Position numbers and translations under genes: made by a program. Positions 30,541 through 38,392 of a stretch of DNA of 64,000 nucleotides are shown here, piece after piece. The notes beneath the pieces are model-generated. The model searched no databases and was not told the DNA's origin. It was given only the letters and a program-made list of their open reading frames with translations. Each line of letters begins with the position of its first letter. The stretch's first letter is position 1. The DNA is from Enterobacter sp. 10-1 (GTDB taxonomy: Bacteria; Pseudomonadota; Gammaproteobacteria; Enterobacterales; Enterobacteriaceae), in the NCBI GenBank assembly GCA_002270295.1, contig NISF01000005.1, positions 186,555-250,554 of the forward strand, written 5' to 3'.

Positions 30541-32061
30541 TTAATGTATGGTGCCGCTGCCCGATGCCAGCTCAAGCAATCTGGCAAAGGTGACATCCTG
30601 GTTGAGAAGTTCGCCGACGATCTGCCCGCGGTTAAACACCAGCGCCCGGTTACAGATGTGCGCCACCTCTTCCAGGTCGTTGGAGATGACCAGAATGGCA
30701 ACGCCGTTTTGCAGCGCCTGATTGAGTAAATCGTAAATTTCTGCGCGTGCGCCCACGTCGACGCCAGCAGAAGGATCTTCCAGGATGAGCAGAGGGGCAT
30801 TGAGCGAAAGCCAGCGTGCCATTACCACTTTTTGCTGGTTGCCGCCCGACAGTGCACTGATTTCAATATTTATCTGCGAAGGGCGCACGTCGAACTGGCG
30901 GATTTTCTCCCGGCTCAGCGGCGCTTCGCTTTTTTCGTTATAGCGGGAAAGCAGCGCATGACCGTGTTTACAGGGGTTCATAAACAGGTTTTCACGCACC
31001 ATCATGCCCGGGATCAGACTTTCATGAAGACGGTCGCCTGCGACAAAAGAGACGCCTGCGGACATCGCCTCCCCTGGTGTTGTCGCCGTAAACGGCACGC
31101 CGTTTAAAGTGATTTGTCCACTTTCCTGCGTCCGGCAGGCAAACAGTAAACGTCCAATCTCTTCCTGGCCGGCGCCACGCAGACCGGCGAGTGCCACCAT
31201 CTCACCGGCACGCAGCTCGAAGGAGACCGGCCCGGTATCGCCCACTTTGACGTGGTCCATTTTCAACAGCACCGGGGCGCTGGCATCGGGTAAGGCCTGA
31301 CGCTGGTCATCGCGCAGGCTTTCGCCCACAATCAGTTCGACCAGACCACGCAGGCTGTAGCGGCCGATATCGCCGCCCCCGGCGTAGCAGCCGTCGCGCA
31401 TGGCGCAAACGGTATCAGCCATCTCCATCACCTCATCCAGGCGGTGGGTGATGTAAATCATGCCTACCTGCTTCTCGCGCAGGATGTTCATGACGCGGAA
31501 CAGGTGGCGTACATCGTCGGCAGGCAGCGAGGCTGTCGGTTCATCGAGCACCAGCACCGAGGCGTCAACTGCCACCGCGCGGGCAATCGCCAGCAGGGAT
31601 TTTTCGGTGCGGGAAAGGTCAAACACGCGGTCATCCGGGTCGAGCTGAATGCCGATATCTTCCAGCGCTTTTTGCGCCTGGCGTTTGGTGGCCGCCCAGT
31701 CAATCAGGCCGAAGCGACGGGGAAACCCCATCACCAGCGCCATGTTTTCGGCGATGGTCATCCACTCTACCAGGCCTAAATCCTGATGAATAAAGGCGAT
31801 AGGCTGTTCGTTGCCCTGACGTAACGCGGCGGCAGAATCCACCGGCTGACCGCGAAACAGGATCTCGCCACCATCACGGGAATAGACGCCAGCCAGCACC
31901 TTAATCAACGTCGATTTACCGGCACCGTTTTCTCCCAGCAGCGCCACAACCTGGCCCGGATAAATATCCAGACTGACGTTATTGACCGCCACATTTCCAC
32001 CAAAGCGCTTGATAATGTGGCGCATGGATAACAACGGAGACAACACTGCTGCTTCTGCCAT
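30541..32061 (-). CDS. CUT2 ABC transporter double ATPase
   Basis: 506 residues with two ABC modules. The first has Walker A GENGAGKST, Walker B VLVLDEPTAS and an unusual signature LSRTEKSLLAIARA in place of LSGGQ. The second has a degenerate Walker A (LRGAGQEE), as is common in RbsA-type proteins, a good LSGGNQQK signature and LILEDPSAGVD. It energises uptake through the adjacent permease. It is the first gene of the leftward ABC-lactonase operon, divergent from yiaJ. Confidence 0.88.
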   Translation of the reverse strand: MAEAAVLSPLLSMRHIIKRFGGNVAVNNVSLDIYPGQVVALLGENGAGKSTLIKVLAGVYSRDGGEILFRGQPVDSAAALRQGNEQPIAFIHQDLGLVEWMTIAENMALVMGFPRRFGLIDWAATKRQAQKALEDIGIQLDPDDRVFDLSRTEKSLLAIARAVAVDASVLVLDEPTASLPADDVRHLFRVMNILREKQVGMIYITHRLDEVMEMADTVCAMRDGCYAGGGDIGRYSLRGLVELIVGESLRDDQRQALPDASAPVLLKMDHVKVGDTGPVSFELRAGEMVALAGLRGAGQEEIGRLLFACRTQESGQITLNGVPFTATTPGEAMSAGVSFVAGDRLHESLIPGMMVRENLFMNPCKHGHALLSRYNEKSEAPLSREKIRQFDVRPSQINIEISALSGGNQQKVVMARWLSLNAPLLILEDPSAGVDVGARAEIYDLLNQALQNGVAILVISNDLEEVAHICNRALVFNRGQIVGELLNQDVTFARLLELASGSGTIH

Positions 32062-32284
32062 TTAAGGTGACCTCCCGCTGAGGGAATAAGAACGTTTTAC
32101 AATCTATAAATTTCACTATGCGAAATCTGATTTCAAATATATCGATCATGATTTCACAAAGCAATCGGGGAGGATGTTTTTGAAATTCAATAAAATCAGT
32201 TAATTACAAAATTTCTGTTCAGATCGTGAAGTGAAACACACTTTGCGCTACCATCAGGTCGCCACAGAATGGAGAGCGGAAGCG
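32062..32284. promoter_or_regulatory. yiaJ / ABC operon divergent control region
   Basis: 223 bp, AT-rich. It contains the candidate YiaJ operator at 32110-32125, about 49 bp upstream of the ABC ATPase start, and several further ATTTCA/TGAAAT half-sites (for example near 32130 and 32181), suggesting multiple regulator contacts. GGAGAGCGGAAG precedes the yiaJ ATG. No clear CRP site was found. Confidence 0.55.
32110..32125. promoter_or_regulatory. Candidate YiaJ operator upstream of ABC operon
   Basis: Read leftward the sequence is TTTCGCATAGTGAAAT, nearly identical to TTTCACATAGTGGAAT at 27373-27388. It is itself palindromic in its ends (ATTTC...GAAAT). IclR-family proteins typically bind such short palindromes. 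Assignment to YiaJ is by context. Confidence 0.65.
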
Positions 32285-33100
32285 ATGAACACAAAAGAGA
32301 GTGAAAACACGCCGGAGAAAGAGCGGCCGGCTGGAAGCCAAAGCTTGTTTCGCGGTTTGATGTTGATAGAAATCTTAAGCAATTACCCCAACGGTTGCCC
32401 GCTGGCGCATCTTTCAGAACTGGCCGGGCTGAACAAAAGCACCGTGCACCGATTACTACAAGGGCTGCAATCCTGTGGCTACGTCACTCCCGCGCCCGCC
32501 GCCGGGAGTTACCGTTTAACCACGAAATTTATCGCCGTCGGTCAAAAAGCCCTGACGTCGCTGAATATTATCCACGTGGCGGCGCCGCATCTGGAAGCGC
32601 TAAACCTCTCTACCGGGGAAACCATCAACTTCTCCAGCCGTGAGGACGATCACGCCATTCTGATTTATAAGCTGGAACCGACGACCGGGATGCTGCGTAC
32701 CCGCGCTTATATCGGCCAACATATGCCGCTGTACTGTTCGGCAATGGGTAAGATTTACATGGCGTTTGGTCAGCAGGAATATGTGAAAGAGTACTGGGAG
32801 ACGCATCAGGAGCAGATTCAGCCTCTGACGCGCAACACCATTACGGGGCTACCTGCGATGTACGATGAGCTGGCGCAAATTCGTGAAAGCGTGATGGCGA
32901 TGGACCGCGAAGAGAATGAGCTTGGCGTTTCCTGCATTGCTGTTCCGGTGTTTGATATTCAACACCGTGTGCCGTATGCCATCTCCATCTCACTCTCGAC
33001 GTCACGTCTGAAACAGATTGGTGAGAAAAATTTGCTCAAGCCGCTGCGCGACACGGCACAGGCCATCTCTAACGAACTGGGATTTACCTTACGCGTGTAG
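32285..33100 (+). CDS. yiaJ: IclR-family regulator YiaJ (PlaR)
   Basis: 271 residues, closely matching E. coli YiaJ. An N-terminal winged helix (about 20-85; LAGLNKSTVHRLLQGLQSCGYV) is followed by the IclR ligand-binding domain. E. coli YiaJ represses yiaKLMNO-lyxK-sgbHUE. In Klebsiella the inducer is linked to ascorbate metabolism. ATG at 32285 (MNTKESENT) is preferred over 32231 because of GGAGAGCGGAAG and the E. coli-like body. Here it is divergent from the ABC-lactonase genes instead of directly from yiaK. Confidence 0.95.
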   Translation: MNTKESENTPEKERPAGSQSLFRGLMLIEILSNYPNGCPLAHLSELAGLNKSTVHRLLQGLQSCGYVTPAPAAGSYRLTTKFIAVGQKALTSLNIIHVAAPHLEALNLSTGETINFSSREDDHAILIYKLEPTTGMLRTRAYIGQHMPLYCSAMGKIYMAFGQQEYVKEYWETHQEQIQPLTRNTITGLPAMYDELAQIRESVMAMDREENELGVSCIAVPVFDIQHRVPYAISISLSTSRLKQIGEKNLLKPLRDTAQAISNELGFTLRV

Positions 33101-33107
33101 GCAAAAA

Positions 33108-33208
33108 GCCAGATGCGGTTAGGCAGATGACAGATCTGGCAACAATCCCCGCCAGGATCAAAGCGAAGGCGGTTCGTTTTCTGGCACTCTGACGCTAATC
33201 AACGTCAG
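33108..33208. repeat. Two hairpins between yiaJ and yiaI
   Basis: GCCAGAT (33108-33114) pairs with ATCTGGC (33134-33140). CTGACG (33189-33194) pairs with CGTCAG (33203-33208). The first probably marks the 3' end of the yiaJ transcript. The second lies just upstream of the yiaI ribosome binding site and could shape its leader. No T-run follows either. Confidence 0.4.
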
Positions 33209-33220
33209 GCGGGGTGGAAA

Positions 33221-33709
33221 ATGAACCGTTTTATCATTGCGGATTCGGCTAAATGCATTGGCTGTCGTACCTGCGAAGTCGCCTGCGTGGTGTCACACCA
33301 GGCAAATCAGGATTGCGCCGCACTTTCTCCAAAAGCCTTCAGCGCCCGCATTTGGGTGGTGAAGAGCGGGTCTTTTACAACCGCCGTGACCTGCCATCAT
33401 TGCGAAGATGCGCCCTGCGCCAACGTCTGCCCGGTGGGGGCGATTAGCCGGGTCAGCGGCGCGGTGTACGTTGAACAATCCCTTTGTATTGGCTGCAAAA
33501 GCTGCATGCTGGCCTGTCCGTACGGCGCGATGTCCGTGATGATGACCGACGATGGCGTACAGGCGTTGAAATGCGATTTGTGCGGCCATCGCGAAGACGG
33601 CCCGGCCTGCGTGGCGGCCTGTCCGACCCAGGCGCTGTACTGCATGACGTCGGCGGAGCTGGAGAGATTAAGCGGCGAGCGCCGTCGGCGGACGGCGCTG
33701 GCGATTTAG
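33221..33709 (+). CDS. yiaI: 4Fe-4S ferredoxin-type protein YiaI
   Basis: 162 residues (E. coli about 157) with four cysteine clusters: CIGCRTCEVAC, CHHCEDAPCANVCP, CIGCKSCMLACPYG and CDLCGHREDGPACVAACP. This is the four-cluster pattern of HycB/DmsB-like electron-transfer subunits. The partner oxidoreductase is not encoded nearby and the role is unknown. It ends 20 bp before the convergent avtA stop. Confidence 0.93.
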   Translation: MNRFIIADSAKCIGCRTCEVACVVSHQANQDCAALSPKAFSARIWVVKSGSFTTAVTCHHCEDAPCANVCPVGAISRVSGAVYVEQSLCIGCKSCMLACPYGAMSVMMTDDGVQALKCDLCGHREDGPACVAACPTQALYCMTSAELERLSGERRRRTALAI

Positions 33710-33729
33710 GCGGGCGACAAAACGTGCGA

Positions 33730-34986
33730 TTACGCGCCCTGTTCACCCCAGGCGCGTTCAACCTCTTCGGCGAGAATCTTCACGCCCGCTTCAATTTTCT
33801 CCGGGTCCGGTACGTAGTTCATGCGCATGCACTGGTGGGTGTGCGGCCAGGGCTTATCAAGGCCCGGGAAGAAGTAGTCGCCCGGCACCATCAGCACGCC
33901 GCGTTTCTTCAGGCGCTGATAGAGCAGCTCGGTGGAAATAGGCAGATCCTTAAACCACAGCCAGAGGAAAATGGCGCCTTCCGGCTTATGGATCAGGCAG
34001 CGCTCTGCCGGCAGATAGCGGCGAATAATGGCGATGGTTTCCTGAACCCGCTGGTAATAGAACGGCTTAATAACCGTTTCCGACAGGCGCAGCAGGTCGT
34101 TGCGTTTAATCATTTCGCACATCATCGCCGGGCCCATACCGCCGGGAGCAAGGCTGATAATGCCGTTCATATTGCTGATGGCGGTAACGATCTTCTCATT
34201 GGCGATGATAATTCCGCAGCGGCTGCCCGGCAGACCCAGCTTGGAGAGGCTCATGCACAGAACGATATTGGGGTTCCATAGCGGCCTGGCGTCGCTGAAA
34301 ATAATCCCCGGGAAGGGAACGCCGTACGCGTTATCAATGACCAGCGGCACGCCGTGTTGATTGGCCAACGCATCCAGCTTGATTAACTCTTCGTCGGTAA
34401 TCACGTTACCGGTGGGGTTGGTCGGTCGGGAGACGCAAATCATGCCCGTCTCTTCCGTCACCTGCAGGTGTTCGAAATCCACATGATATTTAAACTGGCC
34501 TTCCGGCAGCAGTTCGATATTCGGGCGGGTGGCGACGAACAGATCCTCTTCGAGACCCGAATCGGCGTAACCGATATATTCCGGGGTCAGCGGGAACAGC
34601 ACTTTACGGGTCGTGCCATCCGCACGGCGTCCGGCAAAGAGGTTAAATAAGTAGAAAAATGCACTCTGACTGCCATTTGTCAGTGCAATATTCTGTGGTT
34701 CAATCTCCCAGCCGAGTTCGTCACGCAGCATCTGCGCCAGCAGGCTCAGCAGTTCGCTTTTACCCTGCGGGCCGTCGTAATTACAAAGCGCATCAAGGGC
34801 TTTACCGTTAGCCAGCATGTCGGCAAGCAGGCCGTGGAAGTAGTCATTCATTTCCGGTATTTGTGCGGGATTACCGCCACCCAGCATGATTGCTCCCGGC
34901 GTACGCAGGCCGTCATTAAGGTCTTCCATCAAACGGGTAATGCCCGAATGGCGGGTGAATTTGTCGCCGAAAAGTGAAAATGTCAT
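33730..34986 (-). CDS. avtA: Valine-pyruvate aminotransferase AvtA
   Basis: 418 residues (E. coli 417). It is a class I PLP aminotransferase that transfers the amino group of L-valine (or L-alanine/alpha-aminobutyrate) to pyruvate or 2-ketoisovalerate, linking alanine and valine synthesis. The PLP lysine is in MSLSKLGLPGSRCG, and DNAYGVPFPG holds the cofactor Asp/Tyr. ATG at 34986 gives MTFSLFGDKFTRHSG, as in E. coli. It is a single-gene unit, convergent with yiaI. Confidence 0.96.
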   Translation of the reverse strand: MTFSLFGDKFTRHSGITRLMEDLNDGLRTPGAIMLGGGNPAQIPEMNDYFHGLLADMLANGKALDALCNYDGPQGKSELLSLLAQMLRDELGWEIEPQNIALTNGSQSAFFYLFNLFAGRRADGTTRKVLFPLTPEYIGYADSGLEEDLFVATRPNIELLPEGQFKYHVDFEHLQVTEETGMICVSRPTNPTGNVITDEELIKLDALANQHGVPLVIDNAYGVPFPGIIFSDARPLWNPNIVLCMSLSKLGLPGSRCGIIIANEKIVTAISNMNGIISLAPGGMGPAMMCEMIKRNDLLRLSETVIKPFYYQRVQETIAIIRRYLPAERCLIHKPEGAIFLWLWFKDLPISTELLYQRLKKRGVLMVPGDYFFPGLDKPWPHTHQCMRMNYVPDPEKIEAGVKILAEEVERAWGEQGA

Positions 34987-35122
34987 CGCGGATAATCTGT
35001 CGGTATGTCTGGAAAGTGGGTAACCATAACGCCAGCGTTGGCGAGGTGCAAATCTGCGGATGCGGAGAGGCTTTTGTTATTATGCTGAGATATTTGTTTT
35101 TTATAGATATTTATTCTGTTAT

Positions 35123-35147
35123 GACGCCCTCGGCTGCCGAGGGCGTC
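35123..35147. terminator. Perfect 12-bp hairpin downstream of malS
   Basis: GACGCCCTCGGC (35123-35134) and GCCGAGGGCGTC (35136-35147) form a perfect 12-bp stem around one central base, just after the malS stop. Leftward the stem is followed by ATAACAGAATAAATA rather than a T-run, so it is a strong 3'-end hairpin more than a canonical intrinsic terminator. It also precedes avtA by about 140 bp. Confidence 0.6.
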
Positions 35148-35160
35148 GCTTATCCGCTGG

Positions 35161-37194
35161 TTAGCGCTGGCCTGCCCACACGACCATGACCTTATCATCG
35201 CCGTTTTCGCGCACAAAACCGTAGCCCTGCGGCAGGGAAAGGGTGGTTTGCTTACCCATACCGATGGCGGAGTGGCGGGCGCGGAACTGACCGAGCTTCT
35301 GCCAGTGCGTCACGCTAAGCGCGGCTTTGCCCGTGACGTCCTGCCAGTTCATATCCGAACGCGTGCCCTGCAGCGGATCTGAGCCGGTCGGGCCAAAGGG
35401 CCGCGAGGACTCATCGCCGTAGAAGATTTGCACCGCGCCAGGGGCGAGCAGCAGCAGTTCGGCCGCCGAGCTGCCGCCTTCGCGGAACAGGCGCGTATCG
35501 TGCGATGAGAGGTAGCTCAGGACGTTAAACTGCTGCAGCTTGTCCGCCATTTGCTGCCAGGTGAGGTCCATATTTGCCAGACAATCCGCCGCTTTCGCCG
35601 CCTGATCCTGATAATCGAAGTTAATCATCGCGTCAAAACCGTGGCGATAGTAATCGCTCTGCATGACGCCGTGGCCCCAGGCCTCGCCGGTCATCCAGAA
35701 CGGCGCGCTATCCAGCGCCTTATCGGGGTTGGCCTTTTTCCACTCCGCCAGCGCCGCCGTCGCCTGCGTTTTCAACTGCTGCCAGGCGGCCTGCTCGACG
35801 TGCTTGGCGGTATCGACCCGGAAACCGTCAATACCGTAATCACGCACCCACTGACTGAGCCAGTGGGTCAGGTAATCGCGCGGCGTGAAGCCGGGGATCT
35901 CTTTGGCTGCGGTATCCGCTTTCAGATGATAGAAGTTCGGCAGGCCGGAAGGCGTTGTCGATTCCGTTTTCAGGTCCGGCAGGAAGGCCAGGGACATGGT
36001 CAGATCGTCAAAGCCGGGGTTGTCGTAGTCACCGATATCGGTACGGATCCACTTTTTCCCCCACCATTTTTCCCAGCCGGCCTTATCGCTGAAGTTGATG
36101 TAATCGTTAAAGCTGTGCCAGCTCTGCCCCGGGCCGGGTTTCCAGTCGGTCCAGCGTTCGCCGAACGTCTTTTTCAGCTCATCGCCTTGCAGATAGAGAG
36201 AGCCAAATTTGAACTCCTGCATATCGGCGAGCGTCGCGTAGCCGGTGTGGTTCATCACGACATCAAACAGGATGCGCATGCCGCGCTTATGGGCCTCATC
36301 GACGAGACGACGCAGGTCGGCTTCGGTACCCATGTTGGCATCCAGCTTCGTCCAGTCCTGCGCGTAGTAGCCGTGATAGGCGTAATGGGGGAAGTCTCCC
36401 TTGGTTCCGCCGCCAACCCAGCCGTGAATTTGCTCCAGCGGAGAGCTGATCCACAGCGCGTTGACGCCCAGCTGCTGGAGATAGTCGAGCCGGCTGGTCA
36501 GGCCCTGCAGGTCGCCGCCGTGAAACGTGCCGATCTCCTGCATGCCGTCTTTGTGCCGCCCGTAGCTATTGTCGTTCGCGGGGTTGCCGTTAACAAAGCG
36601 GTCGGTGAGAACGAAATAGACCGTCGCGTTATGCCAGCTAAACGGCGCGGCGGCGTCGGTTTCCGCGCGTTCGAGCAGCAGCAGGCCGTTGCTGTTGGGG
36701 GCCGGCTGTAGGGTGACTTTGCCGCCGCTCACCGTCGCGATGTTGCCGCTGTAAAAATCACGTACCTTGCTGCCTTCGGCAAAAGTCTGGCCGACGGCGA
36801 TCGTCAGCGGCTGGCCCTGCCATTTCGGGCACTGACGCAGCTGGGGCGTCGCCGCTGACGCCGTTTCGTTCTCTTTGAGGGAGATCATCAGCGTCGGCGT
36901 GCCGGAGCGGGTATCGACATCAAGGGTGTACAGGCCTTCACGGAAAACTCGCCACTGCGCAGGCGCGCCGCGGCAGGGCTCCATGGAGAGCATTTGGTTA
37001 AGTTTTATGGTCCCGACGGGCTGCCAGCACTGTTGGTCAAAATTTATTTGCAGCGGACGTGTACCCTTCGCCACCTCATTTTGGCTAATAAATCTGCCGG
37101 TGCCTTCTTCGGTGAAGGTGGGAAAGTTAGCGGTGGTCCAGGCGGCGAAGGCCATCCCAGGCAACAGTAGCGACGCGAGAGCAGCGAGTTTCAT
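35161..37194 (-). CDS. malS: Periplasmic alpha-amylase MalS
   Basis: 677 residues (E. coli 676). A signal peptide (MKLAALASLLLPGMAFA) is followed by an N-terminal extension and a GH13 barrel. The four GH13 regions are visible as DVVMNH, GFRVDTAKH, EAWG and YLSSHD. It cleaves long maltodextrins, mainly to maltohexaose, in the periplasm for the maltose system. Upstream MalT-type boxes (37244-37294) fit MalT-dependent control. Confidence 0.96.
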   Translation of the reverse strand: MKLAALASLLLPGMAFAAWTTANFPTFTEEGTGRFISQNEVAKGTRPLQINFDQQCWQPVGTIKLNQMLSMEPCRGAPAQWRVFREGLYTLDVDTRSGTPTLMISLKENETASAATPQLRQCPKWQGQPLTIAVGQTFAEGSKVRDFYSGNIATVSGGKVTLQPAPNSNGLLLLERAETDAAAPFSWHNATVYFVLTDRFVNGNPANDNSYGRHKDGMQEIGTFHGGDLQGLTSRLDYLQQLGVNALWISSPLEQIHGWVGGGTKGDFPHYAYHGYYAQDWTKLDANMGTEADLRRLVDEAHKRGMRILFDVVMNHTGYATLADMQEFKFGSLYLQGDELKKTFGERWTDWKPGPGQSWHSFNDYINFSDKAGWEKWWGKKWIRTDIGDYDNPGFDDLTMSLAFLPDLKTESTTPSGLPNFYHLKADTAAKEIPGFTPRDYLTHWLSQWVRDYGIDGFRVDTAKHVEQAAWQQLKTQATAALAEWKKANPDKALDSAPFWMTGEAWGHGVMQSDYYRHGFDAMINFDYQDQAAKAADCLANMDLTWQQMADKLQQFNVLSYLSSHDTRLFREGGSSAAELLLLAPGAVQIFYGDESSRPFGPTGSDPLQGTRSDMNWQDVTGKAALSVTHWQKLGQFRARHSAIGMGKQTTLSLPQGYGFVRENGDDKVMVVWAGQR

Positions 37195-37509
37195 GCCGAA
37201 GTCCTGTAAGCGGTTTTTTGTTCAGTTTGCCCGTCTGACCGCAGGATGAACTCATCCCACCTGCGCTTTTACGGGGATGATGAAAAGGGGTGAGTGATTC
37301 AGTTCAAAAAATAGCCAAAAAATGAGACTGCGCTAGCATTTTTACGACGTTTCCAGCGGGCAGAAACCGATTTCAGATGACAGCTTTTAGGAATTGGACT
37401 ATTTCTGTTAGTGCTCTCACTGGGTATTTTTGATACTATTCGCGATTCAATTAACGTTTTTTCGCATAAAACAAGGTGTTGGAATGCATATATCCGACCA
37501 GGAGATCTA
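37195..37509. promoter_or_regulatory. Divergent malS / bax control region with MalT boxes
   Basis: 315 bp. GGATGA (37244-37249), its inverted partner TCATCCC (37252-37258), GGGGATGA (37273-37280) and GGGGTGAG (37287-37294) resemble the MalT recognition core GGGGA(T/G)GA and lie 50-100 bp upstream of the malS start. For bax, CAGGAGATCTA precedes the ATG at 37510. No confident -10/-35 assignments were made. Confidence 0.6.
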
Positions 37510-38328
37510 ATGATATCGATTCCCATTCGACGATATGGGGCCGCGATACTCATGTTACTTACCTGCATATTTTCAGGTAGTGCGTTGGCAACAACCCACA
37601 CGGCAACAACGAGTCATAAAGCCCCGATAGTAAAGAAAAGCAGTAGTGTTAAGGTCAGCGGTAAACAAGAGTATTCTCGCAATAGTGTAAAGAGCAGTTC
37701 ACTTCCTGATTTGCGAAAATACCCTTCCGGAACACCAAGGAAAAAAGCGTTTCTCCGGACAGTGATGCCTTATATTACCAAGCAGAATCAGGTGATTACT
37801 GCCGATCGTGACTGGCTTGTTACCAAGCAGTATGATTCCCGCTGGTCGCCGAGCGAGCGTACGCGTCTGAAAGATATAACGTCGCGCTATAAGGTGAAAT
37901 GGTCCGGCAATACGCGCCGTATTCCGTGGAACACGCTGATGGACCGCGTCGACATTATTCCTAACAGCATGGTTGCCACAATGGCGGCGGCCGAAAGCGG
38001 CTGGGGTACGTCGAAGCTGGCGCGCATGAACAACAATTTGTTTGGTATGAAGTGCGGCGGCGGCAACTGCAGCGGTGCGATGAAAGGCTATTCTCAGTTT
38101 GATTCTGTAGAACAGTCGGTGCAGGCCTATGTGACCAACCTGAACACGCATCCGGCGTATAAATCCTTCCGCACCTCCCGTGCGCAGCTGCGTAAAACGG
38201 ACCAGGAAGTGACCGCCAGCACGATGATTCATAAGCTGAAGGGCTATTCGACCAAAGGGTCGAGCTATAACAACTATCTCTTCGCGATGTATCAGGATAA
38301 CCAGCGTCTGATTGCCGCACATATGTAA
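37510..38328 (+). CDS. bax: Bax family glucosaminidase-domain protein
   Basis: 272 residues (E. coli 274). A signal peptide (about 1-28, ending SGSALA) is followed by a Ser/Lys-rich linker and a glucosaminidase (lysozyme-like, FlgJ-type) domain from about 140, containing MAAAESGWGTSKLARMNNNLFGMK with the catalytic Glu in AAAESGWG. It is likely a periplasmic cell-wall hydrolase; its physiological role is unclear. ATG at 37510 with CAGGAG is preferred to the longer frame from 37411. Confidence 0.93.
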   Translation: MISIPIRRYGAAILMLLTCIFSGSALATTHTATTSHKAPIVKKSSSVKVSGKQEYSRNSVKSSSLPDLRKYPSGTPRKKAFLRTVMPYITKQNQVITADRDWLVTKQYDSRWSPSERTRLKDITSRYKVKWSGNTRRIPWNTLMDRVDIIPNSMVATMAAAESGWGTSKLARMNNNLFGMKCGGGNCSGAMKGYSQFDSVEQSVQAYVTNLNTHPAYKSFRTSRAQLRKTDQEVTASTMIHKLKGYSTKGSSYNNYLFAMYQDNQRLIAAHM

Positions 38329-38344
38329 TGCAAATCCTATAATG

Positions 38345-38379
38345 AAAAATGCCCGGCGCGCATGCCCGGGCATTTTTTT
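38345..38379. terminator. Bidirectional terminator between bax and xylR
   Basis: ATGCCCGG (38349-38356) pairs with CCGGGCAT (38366-38373), followed by seven T on the plus strand and preceded by a run of A (38345-38349) on the other side. This is a classical intrinsic terminator for bax and, in reverse, for xylR. Confidence 0.9.
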
Positions 38380-38392
38380 CGCTCTTTTCCCG

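Noticed and set aside
29457-30800. Extended 447-residue version of the ABC permease
   Set aside because: The extra 91 residues are an out-of-frame reading of the ATPase gene; the permease family start and spacing support ATG 30527.
35551-36711. 386-codon open frame opposite malS
   Set aside because: Shadow of malS; no motif or start signal.
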